Below, piece after piece: positions 35,052 through 42,054 of a stretch of 64,000 bases of DNA. Made by a program: the position numbers and the translations under genes. Each line of letters starts with the position of its first letter. Position 1 is the stretch's first letter. The stretch covers positions 248,001 to 312,000 of the forward strand of contig NZ_VJYI01000007.1 in NCBI RefSeq assembly GCF_008065375.1, in the 5' to 3' direction. Under the pieces are notes generated by a model. It did no database searches. It worked only from the letters and a program-made list of their open reading frames with translations, and was not told the DNA's origin. This stretch comes from Nonomuraea sp. SYSU D8015 (lineage in GTDB: Bacteria; Actinomycetota; Actinomycetes; Streptosporangiales; Streptosporangiaceae).

Positions 35052-35460
35052 CGCCTCCTGACGCCTGCTGCCCCCGCACGCCTGCCCGGATGTGCGGGGG
35101 CCTCGAGGTGCGGGCCGTGGCAGGGAGCCGGTCGGGTCGGGTGAGCGGCTCCCCTCGGAGGGCCGCTGGTCCGGCGCGGACGGCGCGGAGACGGCCGATC
35201 GCCTGCCGGCGCGCAGCAGGTCAGGCGTGCGGTGGTGTGCGTGCGGCAGGACAGGCGGCCCTGTCCGGCTGCGGTCCGGCGCCGGTGACCAACAACTGGA
35301 CAGCGAATGGCCTGGCAACTGAGAGGGCGGTCAGCCCACGCTCGGCCCGGTCGGACCCGCGACCCCGGCAGCGTACTGATCGGACGCTCATCCGCGCCCG
35401 GCACGCTGGAGCCGCGCGGGCCCGACGCCTCCGACATCAGGAAGGAAAGGCTGATCGACC
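35052..35460. other. Intergenic region, no gene seen
   Basis: This 409-bp region contains a strong terminator at its left end (35070-35101), a small GGACAGG/CCTGTCC inverted repeat near 35250, and a good Shine-Dalgarno sequence (AGGAAGGAAAGG) at its right end for the ORF at 35461. No reading frame in it resembles a protein. Confidence 0.5.
35070..35101 (+). terminator. Hairpin terminator after the flavoprotein gene
   Basis: GCCCCCGCAC (35070-35079) pairs perfectly with GTGCGGGGGC (35092-35101) around a 12-nt loop. Confidence 0.65.
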
Positions 35461-35775
35461 GTGACTGAACGCCTGCGCGTGGCCGTGCCGACAGGCGGCC
35501 CATCCGCAGAGCACGAGGTGTCGCCGCAGTCGGCGCAGGCCGTGCTCGACGCCCTGCCGCGGGACCTGTACGAGCCCACCGCCATCATCATCGACCGCCA
35601 GGGCAGATGGCCGGTGGCCGAGGGGCTGAACGCGGCCGGGCGGCGCTCCCGGGGTCGGCTGGAGATCCACGAACGGCCGGACGGCGTCACCGTCGTCGAC
35701 GACGCCCACAACGCCGACCCCGAGTCCATGCGCGCCGGGCTGCGTACGCTCAAGGCCCTGGCCGGGGCCACCTGA
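35461..35775 (+). pseudogene. Chimeric remnant of D-Ala-D-X ligase (Ddl/Van) and MurF
   Basis: This ORF encodes 104 aa. Residues 1-52 match the N-terminus of D-alanine-D-alanine/lactate ligases (RVAVPTGGPSAEHEVSPQSAQAVLDAL, then IDRQGRWPV). Residues about 60-104 match the middle of MurF (GRLEIHERPDGVTVVDDAHNADPESMRAGLRTLKAL), including the NADPESM stretch. Neither part retains an ATP-grasp or Mur-ligase active site, so the product should be inactive. Ddl and MurF genes are neighbours in vancomycin-resistance-like clusters of actinomycetes; a deletion between them would produce this join. A tyrosine recombinase gene follows 3 nt later. The GTG start has a strong ribosome binding site. Confidence 0.7.
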
Positions 35776-35778
35776 ACG

Positions 35779-36807
35779 ATGACCGAGCAGCACAGCAGCC
35801 CGGTGGACGCCGGCGAGGACGCCTTGTTCGAGGCGATGCTGGATGGGTGGGCCCGGCAGCAGCGCGGCGCTGGGCGTTCCCAGCCGTCCACGATCGACTT
35901 CCGTGAACACGTGGTGCGCCGGTTCGCCAGGTTCGCCGGGGCGCCTCCGTGGCAGTGGTCGCCCGAGCACGTCGACAAGTGGATCTCCCATCTGACGGGG
36001 GAGCTGCGCCGGGCGCAGTCGACCGTACGCAGCTATCAGGCCGCGCTGCGGTTGTTCTGCGACTACGTGGCCGCTCCGCACAGCGGATGGCGGGCGCAGT
36101 GCGAGGCCCGCTTCGGCCGGGCCCCGGAGCAGGTCTGCCCCGACGCGGACGCCGACGGGCGGCTGGCCGGCTACCACGGCGACCCGGGGCGCCGGCCGAT
36201 GACGCGCGAGGAGGTCCAGCGCTTCCTCGACTACGCCGACGACCAGGTCGAGGCGGCCCTTCGGCAGGGACACAAGGGAGCGCTGGCCCGCTATCGGGAC
36301 GCCACCCTCTTCAAGGTCGTCTACGCCTGGGGCCTGCGTGGCTCGGAGGCGTCCGCGCTGGACGTCACCGACTTCCACCCCCATCCCGAGGCCCCCGACC
36401 TGGGCCGGTTCGGCTCGCTCTACATCCGCTCCGGCCGACGGGTCAGAGACCTTCCGCCGCGGCGGCGGACGGTCGTCAGCGTGATGCCGTGGGCGGTGGA
36501 GGCGGTCAAGGACTACCTGGCCGAGGTCCGGCCCCGTTACCGCTCCAGTCTCCGGCCGGCGATGTGGCCGACGGAGCGGGGCGGGCGGGTGCGGACCAGG
36601 GAGATCGAGGATCGGTTCGCGGCCTACCGCGACGCCCTGGGCCTGGACCGGGCGCTGACACCGCACTGCATGCGCAGCGCGTACATGGCCCATCTGCTGG
36701 CCGACGGCGCCTCCCTGGCGTTCGTCCAGGAGCAGGTCGGGCACCGCTTCGCCGTGACGACCGCGAACTGCGTCCGTCCGCTGAACGACAGACGGGGACC
36801 GAGGTGA
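35779..36807 (+). CDS. Tyrosine recombinase/integrase lacking the expected nucleophile
   Basis: This is a 342-aa phage-integrase-type protein. A SAM-like N-terminal domain (STIDFREHVVRRFARFAG) precedes the catalytic domain. The first Arg lies in WGLRGSEASAL, and the second motif is TPHCMRSAYMAHLL with VQEQVGHRF. The segment that should hold the catalytic tyrosine reads VTTANCVRPLND, with Cys where relatives have Tyr, and the protein ends about 20 residues earlier than relatives. It may be inactive. The stop overlaps the start of an HTH gene by 4 nt, an integrase-HTH pairing common in actinomycetes. Confidence 0.8.
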   Translation: MTEQHSSPVDAGEDALFEAMLDGWARQQRGAGRSQPSTIDFREHVVRRFARFAGAPPWQWSPEHVDKWISHLTGELRRAQSTVRSYQAALRLFCDYVAAPHSGWRAQCEARFGRAPEQVCPDADADGRLAGYHGDPGRRPMTREEVQRFLDYADDQVEAALRQGHKGALARYRDATLFKVVYAWGLRGSEASALDVTDFHPHPEAPDLGRFGSLYIRSGRRVRDLPPRRRTVVSVMPWAVEAVKDYLAEVRPRYRSSLRPAMWPTERGGRVRTREIEDRFAAYRDALGLDRALTPHCMRSAYMAHLLADGASLAFVQEQVGHRFAVTTANCVRPLNDRRGPR

Positions 36808-37112
36808 CCGTGAAGCCGGACTACCGCTGGCACCTGCGCAAAGTCATGGCCAGTCGCGGCATGTACGCCACCACCGACCTGCGGCCGCTGCTGGCCGAAC
36901 GCGGGTTCCAGCTGTCGCAGAGCCAGGTCTACCGGCTGGTCGCCGAGCGGCCGGTGCGGCTGAACCTCCGCGTGCTGATGGCGCTGCTCGACATCCTCGG
37001 CTGCACGATGGAGGACCTGATCGAGCCGGTCCCCGGCACGGGAGGGCGCCCGGCCCAGGCGGCCCGGCCGCGCCCGCCGCGTCCCCGGCGGGCGCACGTG
37101 CTCCCCGAGTAG
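36804..37112 (+). CDS. XRE/Cro-like helix-turn-helix protein coupled to integrase
   Basis: This 102-aa protein begins at a GTG overlapping the integrase stop (GTGA). It contains an XRE-type HTH (DYRWHLRKVMASRGMYATTDLRPLLAERGFQLSQSQVYRLVAERPVRLNLRVLMALLDILGCTMEDLIEP) and a basic, proline-rich tail. This family regularly accompanies tyrosine recombinases in actinomycetes and may regulate or assist them. A GTG at 36810 is an alternative start. Confidence 0.85.
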   Translation: MTVKPDYRWHLRKVMASRGMYATTDLRPLLAERGFQLSQSQVYRLVAERPVRLNLRVLMALLDILGCTMEDLIEPVPGTGGRPAQAARPRPPRPRRAHVLPE

Positions 37113-37147
37113 GCGGCCACGGGCGGAGGAAGGCCCGCGGCCACCGG

Positions 37148-38500
37148 TCATCGGGTGATCGCGGCGAGCAGTTCGGCTCTCGCCGGAGTGCTCGCCGGCG
37201 CCTCCGCGGCCAGCGCCTTGTCCACGACGCCCGGCCGCGCCAGCACCTCCTCGGGTGTGGCCAGCATCGAGCCGAGGTCGCCCATCGCCGTCATCACATC
37301 CGGGTCGGCCAGCTTCGCGGCCTCCAGTGCCCTGGCCACGGTCCAGAGGTCGTCGCCGTGGAAGCGCCGGCCGCGGATGCCGGCGTAGATCTCCGCCAGC
37401 CGGTTGCGCTCCCAGAACCGCAACGTGTCGTAGAAGGGGCCGAGGGCCGCGTGCACCGCGTCCTCGTACCGCAGGACGACCTTCTCCGGCGCGTTCTGCG
37501 CCCGCATGACCTCGCGCAGCAGCTCGGCCTGAACCAAGGCCATCGACATCCCCTGGCAGAACGTCGGATTGGTGGTTCCCCACGCGTCTCCGACGCTGAC
37601 CAGCCCCGTCACCGGCGGCCGGCTCCCGTCGATCGGGTCACGCCGCCGGGTCGCCGGGCCGGACGACGTCAGCACGCCGGTGACGGGCTCGCCGTGCGAC
37701 AGCCACGCGTGCAGGCCGGGGAACAGGGCGGCCGCCCGGTGCCAGACGTGCTCCTCGTACAGCGAGCGCATGACCCAGTCCCGCCTGGAGACCACGAGCG
37801 TCAGCGACCACGAGCCGTTGTCGCCGGGCAGGGCGAGCGTGGAGACGCTGTCGTGGTGGGCGAGAGGCCAGGCCGGCTGGGCGGGCATGGTGCCGTCGGC
37901 GCTGCGGAAGAAGCGCGAGTAGTAGTCGAACGCCGCGTCCGGCCGGCGCGACGGCCGCTCCAGCCGGCGCAGCTCGTTCACCATGGCGCCCACCGGCGAC
38001 CCGCCGCCGCTCGCGTCCACCACGAGCCCGGCCTCCAGCGTCTCGCCGTCGTCGGTCGCCACCGCGCGCACATGGGGGACGCCGTCCGCCCGCGAGCTGC
38101 CGGGCAGCAGGGCGGAGACACCGACGCCGCGCCGGATCCCGAGGTTCGGCGTACGTGCCGCGACGGCGCACAGCGCGGCCTCGACCACCGGCCGCCGCGC
38201 CGCCATGGCCTCGTACCGGCGATCGGGCGCCGCCCGCGCCCCGGCGAGCACGTTCCAGCGCAGGCCGCCCGCGGCCTCGATCGCGGCGACCACCTCGGGC
38301 AGTTGCCGTTCCAGCACGGCCAGACCGCGCGGCAGGAGCACATGCGGCTGACGGAACTGGGACACGCCCCGGCCGTCCCCGGCGGCCGGCTCGGCGGGGT
38401 CACGGTCGAGCACCGTGACCCGATGCCCGTCAGCGGAGAGAAGGAGAGCCACGGCCAGCCCCGCGGGCCCGGCCCCCAGTACGACTACGTCCACCGTCAT
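37148..38500 (-). CDS. FAD-dependent oxidoreductase (halogenase/epoxidase-like)
   Basis: This is a 450-aa flavoprotein. Its dinucleotide motif is VVVLGAGPAGLAVALLLSADGHRVTVLDRD. A later FAD-contact region is VTGLVSVGDAWGTTNPTFCQGMSMALVQAELLREVM. The central part has LVVDASGGGSPVGAMVNELRRL. It resembles uncharacterised actinomycete monooxygenases related to geranylgeranyl reductase and flavin halogenases; the WxWxIP motif of halogenases is not present. The ATG at 38500 begins exactly at the FAD motif. The substrate is unknown. Confidence 0.82.
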   Translation of the reverse strand: MTVDVVVLGAGPAGLAVALLLSADGHRVTVLDRDPAEPAAGDGRGVSQFRQPHVLLPRGLAVLERQLPEVVAAIEAAGGLRWNVLAGARAAPDRRYEAMAARRPVVEAALCAVAARTPNLGIRRGVGVSALLPGSSRADGVPHVRAVATDDGETLEAGLVVDASGGGSPVGAMVNELRRLERPSRRPDAAFDYYSRFFRSADGTMPAQPAWPLAHHDSVSTLALPGDNGSWSLTLVVSRRDWVMRSLYEEHVWHRAAALFPGLHAWLSHGEPVTGVLTSSGPATRRRDPIDGSRPPVTGLVSVGDAWGTTNPTFCQGMSMALVQAELLREVMRAQNAPEKVVLRYEDAVHAALGPFYDTLRFWERNRLAEIYAGIRGRRFHGDDLWTVARALEAAKLADPDVMTAMGDLGSMLATPEEVLARPGVVDKALAAEAPASTPARAELLAAITR

Positions 38501-38744
38501 TCGGGCAGCGTCGTCCCGGGTATTGCCCGTTTTCCAGACCAGCCAGGTGATCAATACTTGCTCATTCGGGCAGACGGAACGCCGCGCCGCTGTCATCAGA
38601 TGAACGATCCACGCATTATGCGGAACAATTCCGAGCTCGCTTATATGGGGTCGCTCCGATTTCGCATCCAAGCAATCGGTGAATGTCCCGGAATATGCGA
38701 TAGTTCGCGAAATCAATAGTTGGTCAGAGGCTAGAGTTAGGCGC
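38501..38744. promoter_or_regulatory. Divergent promoter region with leaderless -10 for STAND ATPase A
   Basis: This is an AT-richer 244-bp region. At the right end, TAGAGT (38732-38737) is followed by 7 nt and then the ATG at 38745, the layout of a leaderless actinomycete promoter (TANNNT -10). The paralogue at 42055 has TACAGT with identical spacing. No good -35 sequence was seen. Confidence 0.55.
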
Positions 38745-40811
38745 ATGTCTTCGGGGATGAGCAGGAAGTCCGAGCTGCTGGGGCGGCGTCTGCAGGCGGC
38801 GCGCGAGCTGGCCTTCGTGGGGCGGGAAGAGGAGCTCTCGCTTTTCGGCGCGGCGCTTCACGGCGGCCGGTGCAGCGTCCTTTACGTGCACGGCCCCGGC
38901 GGCATCGGGAAATCGGCGCTGCTGCGGCGCTTCGCGCGGGAGGCGGCGCTCGCCGGGCGGTCGGTGGCCAGGGTGGACGGCCGGACGCTGGAGCCCTCGC
39001 CCGCGGCGTTCGAGGCGGAGGCCGAGGCGGTGCTGCGCGACGAGCAGGCGGTGCTCCTGGTGGACACCTTCGAGCGGATCCAGGGGCTGGAGGGCTGGCT
39101 GCGGGAGCGTTTCCTGCCGCGGCTTCCTGTGGGCGCGCTCGTGGTCATCGCGGGCCGGTTCCCGCCGGACATGCAGTGGCAGGCCGATCCCGGATGGGCG
39201 CAGGCGCTGGAGGTCATGTCGCTGCGCGACCTGCCGCCCCGGGACGCCGAGGCGCTGATGGACTGCTGCGGGGTGGCCGACGAGCTGCGCGAGCCGCTGC
39301 TGGCCTTCGCCGGCGGTCACCCGCTGGCGCTGCTGCTCGGGGCCGCGGTGGCGGTGAAGGACGGCAGGGCGAGCCGGCGCTGGAAGCCCAACCAGGACGT
39401 GGTGGCGACCCTGCTGGACCAGCTGGTGGGCGAGGTGCCCTCGGCGGCGCACCGGCACGCTCTGGAGATCTGCGCGCATGCCTACATGACGACGGAAGAC
39501 CTGCTGCGCGCGGCGCTGCCGGACGACGCCGCGGCGATGTTCGGCTGGTTGCGGCGGCTGCCGTTCGTGGAGTCGACCAGCCTCGGGCTCTACCCGCACG
39601 ACGTGGTCCGGGAGGTGCTGGAGGCCGATCTGCGCTGGCGGGATCCGCAGGGCTACGCGGACATGCACGACCGCATCCACGCGTATCTGGCGGAGAAGGT
39701 ACGCACCGCGGCCGATCGCGACGTCCTGGCCGCGGTGACGGCGCTGTTCTACCTGTATCGCGACAAGGAAGTCATGGGCGCCCTGTACAGCTGGCACGAC
39801 GAGGGCGAGATCCAGGAGGACGTCATGCGCCCCGACGAGGTCGGCGCCCTGCTACGGGTGGCGGACGCCGCCGGGGGCGAGGCATCGGCGGCCTGCGCCG
39901 ACTTCTGGGTGCGGCGCCGTCCGGAGGCCTTTCGCGTCTACCGGCGGACCGAGACCGGTGAGCCGGTGGGTTTCCTGACGTGGCTGCGTCTTCAGGAGCC
40001 CGACGACGTGGAATGCGCGGCCGACCCCATCGTGGCGGCGGCCTGGGCGCACGCGCGCGCCACCGCGCCGCTCCGCGATGGGGAGCATCTGGCCATCGCG
40101 CGGGGGTGGGTCCTGCCCCAGTACCGCTACGACTCGCCGGTGGCGGATCCGCTGCAGTGGCGGATCATCGCCAATTGCCTGCGGTCGGAGCGGATGGCGT
40201 GGTCGTATCTCGCGATACCCCGCCCCGGCCCGCCGGTGGTGGAGGCTCTCCGGAAACACGACATGCACGACATCCCCGACAATCCGTGCCTGGGAGACGT
40301 GCCGTTCACCTTGTTCGTCCATGACTGGCGGGCGGTGCCGCCGCGGGCCTGGCTGGAGGGCTTCAACGGATCGCCGGTGCCGCACGGGTTCGGCGGGGCG
40401 GCCGCCACGACGGGGAGACTGGCGGTGCTGTCACAGGAGGAGTTCGCCGAAGCGGTCCGCAAGGCGCTGCGCCACCTGTCGCGTCCGGACGCGCTGGCCG
40501 GCTCGCCCCTGACGCGCAGCAGGCTGGTCGTTGAGCACGCCGAGCGCGATCCCGCCAAGGCGCTGCGCGACCTGCTGGAAGAGGCCATCGAGTCGCTGTG
40601 CGAGGATGCGCGCTCGGTCAAGTTCCACCGGGCGCTCGCCGCCACCTTCCTGCACGGCGCCCCGACCCAGGAGATCGCCGCCGAACGCCTCGGCCTGCCC
40701 TTCACCACCTACCGGCGCCATCTGGTCTCCGGCATCGAACGCGTCTGCACCCACCTGTGGCACCGTGAGCTGTACGGCACGGGCGTCAATAGACTCGCCC
40801 ACTCGCGCTGA
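38745..40811 (+). CDS. STAND-type ATPase A with acetyltransferase-like and HTH-like regions
   Basis: This is a 688-aa ATPase. Walker A is GPGGIGKS (50-57) and Walker B is VLLVDTFE (about 103-110). The NB-ARC-like part continues with LLAFAGGHPLALLLGAAVA. The middle region (EAFRVYRRTETGEPVGFLTWLRL, EHLAIARGWVLPQY) looks like a GNAT-type fold. The C-terminus carries a helix-turn-helix-like segment (GAPTQEIAAERLGLPFTTYRRHLVSGIERV). No amyloid motif or TPR is present. A paralogue about 65-70 percent similar by eye lies at 42055 beyond the esterase gene. The role is unknown; signal-dependent regulation or defence is possible. Confidence 0.8.
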   Translation: MSSGMSRKSELLGRRLQAARELAFVGREEELSLFGAALHGGRCSVLYVHGPGGIGKSALLRRFAREAALAGRSVARVDGRTLEPSPAAFEAEAEAVLRDEQAVLLVDTFERIQGLEGWLRERFLPRLPVGALVVIAGRFPPDMQWQADPGWAQALEVMSLRDLPPRDAEALMDCCGVADELREPLLAFAGGHPLALLLGAAVAVKDGRASRRWKPNQDVVATLLDQLVGEVPSAAHRHALEICAHAYMTTEDLLRAALPDDAAAMFGWLRRLPFVESTSLGLYPHDVVREVLEADLRWRDPQGYADMHDRIHAYLAEKVRTAADRDVLAAVTALFYLYRDKEVMGALYSWHDEGEIQEDVMRPDEVGALLRVADAAGGEASAACADFWVRRRPEAFRVYRRTETGEPVGFLTWLRLQEPDDVECAADPIVAAAWAHARATAPLRDGEHLAIARGWVLPQYRYDSPVADPLQWRIIANCLRSERMAWSYLAIPRPGPPVVEALRKHDMHDIPDNPCLGDVPFTLFVHDWRAVPPRAWLEGFNGSPVPHGFGGAAATTGRLAVLSQEEFAEAVRKALRHLSRPDALAGSPLTRSRLVVEHAERDPAKALRDLLEEAIESLCEDARSVKFHRALAATFLHGAPTQEIAAERLGLPFTTYRRHLVSGIERVCTHLWHRELYGTGVNRLAHSR

Positions 40812-40861
40812 CGTCCGGCTCACCGCACTCCGGCCGCGCCCGGCAGCCGGAGCGTCCTGTC

Positions 40862-40881
40862 CGTCCGCGCCGGAGCGGACG
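40862..40881. terminator. Hairpin terminator between convergent genes
   Basis: CGTCCGC-GCCGGA-GCGGACG is a perfect 7-bp stem placed between the STAND ATPase A stop and the convergent esterase stop. Confidence 0.55.
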
Positions 40882-40892
40882 CGGCGCCCGCG

Positions 40893-41792
40893 TCAGCGGG
40901 AGTGCTTGGCCAGCGCCTGCGAGACCGCGGCGCCCAGGCGGAGGATGCCCGGGGCGTTCGGGTGCGCGGCCGCCGGAGCGATGCGGCCCCCTTCGAGCAG
41001 CGGCTGGATCATGCGCTTGTTCTTGGGCGCGCACATGTCGTAGTCGGCCGACGGCTTGTACGTGTCGATGTAGAGGGCGCCGCCCTGGGCGGCCTCCGCC
41101 TTGATCATGTCGTTGAGCCGCACGAGGATCCCGTGCAGGAAGGCGAAGTCGCCGGAGGCGAACGGCACCTCGGACCGGTTGCAGCTCGAGCCGTCCGCGG
41201 GCAGCAGCTTCGGATAGCCGACCAGCGCGACCACGGCCTTCGGGCTCTTGCGCTTCACGTCGATCGCCACCGAGGCGAGCCGCCCCTTCAGCTTGCCGAA
41301 CGCGGCGTCGACCTCGGCCTCGAACTTGCTCTTGCAAGGGGAGCCGGTCGGCTGCTGCAGCCCGAGGACGGCGCACTCGGTGACGATCTTCTCGAAGCCG
41401 ATGTCGTTGCCGCCGATGTTCACCGTGACGTGGGTGGTGTCGGGCTTGAGCGCACTGATCTGCTTCGGCTGGCCCTTGTGCTCGTTCCAGATGGCGCGGG
41501 TCGTGGCCCCGCTGCACGCGACGTTCTTGAGACTCGCCGACTTGTCGGCGGCGATCACGACGGTCGGGTAGCTGACCTTGGCGCGGCCGCACACCTCGTT
41601 CTCGATCGGGGTGATGCCGTAGCCGGAGGCGTAGGAGTCGCCGAGGGCGACGTATCGAGCGCCGGCCGCGCCGGTTCCTTCGGCTGCGGCGGCCACCGGG
41701 CCTGCGGCGACGAGCGCGGCGCAGGCGCCGAGCACGGCGGTCGCCGTCACGGTCGCGCGCCGGACGGGTCGCAGGCGGGCATAGCGGGACAT
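40893..41792 (-). CDS. Secreted SGNH-family esterase/lipase
   Basis: This is a 299-aa secreted hydrolase. The signal peptide is residues 1-37 (RRATVTATAVLGACAALVAAGPVAAAA). Block I is ALGDSYASG with the nucleophile Ser, block III is NIGGNDIGF, and block V contains the catalytic His in AHPNAPG. The Asp that often sits three residues before this His is Ala, as in the Streptomyces scabies esterase type that uses a main-chain carbonyl instead. Six cysteines suggest three disulfides, normal for this group. GGAGG lies 4 nt before the ATG. It sits between the two STAND paralogues. Confidence 0.92.
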   Translation of the reverse strand: MSRYARLRPVRRATVTATAVLGACAALVAAGPVAAAAEGTGAAGARYVALGDSYASGYGITPIENEVCGRAKVSYPTVVIAADKSASLKNVACSGATTRAIWNEHKGQPKQISALKPDTTHVTVNIGGNDIGFEKIVTECAVLGLQQPTGSPCKSKFEAEVDAAFGKLKGRLASVAIDVKRKSPKAVVALVGYPKLLPADGSSCNRSEVPFASGDFAFLHGILVRLNDMIKAEAAQGGALYIDTYKPSADYDMCAPKNKRMIQPLLEGGRIAPAAAHPNAPGILRLGAAVSQALAKHSR

Positions 41793-42041
41793 GAAGCCTC
41801 CATCAGAGAAATGACCATGACACAAGGCCCCGGCCTGCCGCCCGATGGATTGGGGCTCGGAATACTGCGGCAGGCCGGGACCTTCCTGCGGCACCCTGGC
41901 GGCCCGAACTGCTCATCCGCCAGTGCTTTCGATGTCCATTCGCTGCTCACTCGGCCGGCGAGCGTGCCGGCGAAGCCGGACACGGCGGCGAATGCGTATA
42001 AATACACACAATTGCTCCCGAGCCGTGGGGGAGCGGAGGGC

Positions 42042-42047
42042 TACAGT
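42042..42047 (+). promoter_or_regulatory. Leaderless -10 element of STAND ATPase B
   Basis: TACAGT is followed by 7 nt and the ATG at 42055. The surrounding stretch, from GAGG to the fourth codon, is nearly the same as at 38727-38756. Confidence 0.55.
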
Positions 42048-42054
42048 TACGCCC

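Noticed and set aside
35090..35460. Plus-strand frames between the flavoprotein dehydrogenase and the Ddl/MurF remnant
   Set aside because: Translations are Arg/Ala-rich without domains; only a terminator and a ribosome binding site are supported.
29122..38500. Possible biosynthetic gene cluster (several flavoproteins and regulators)
   Set aside because: No core enzyme (PKS, NRPS, terpene synthase, RiPP maturase) is present, and the flavoprotein genes are in separate regulated units.
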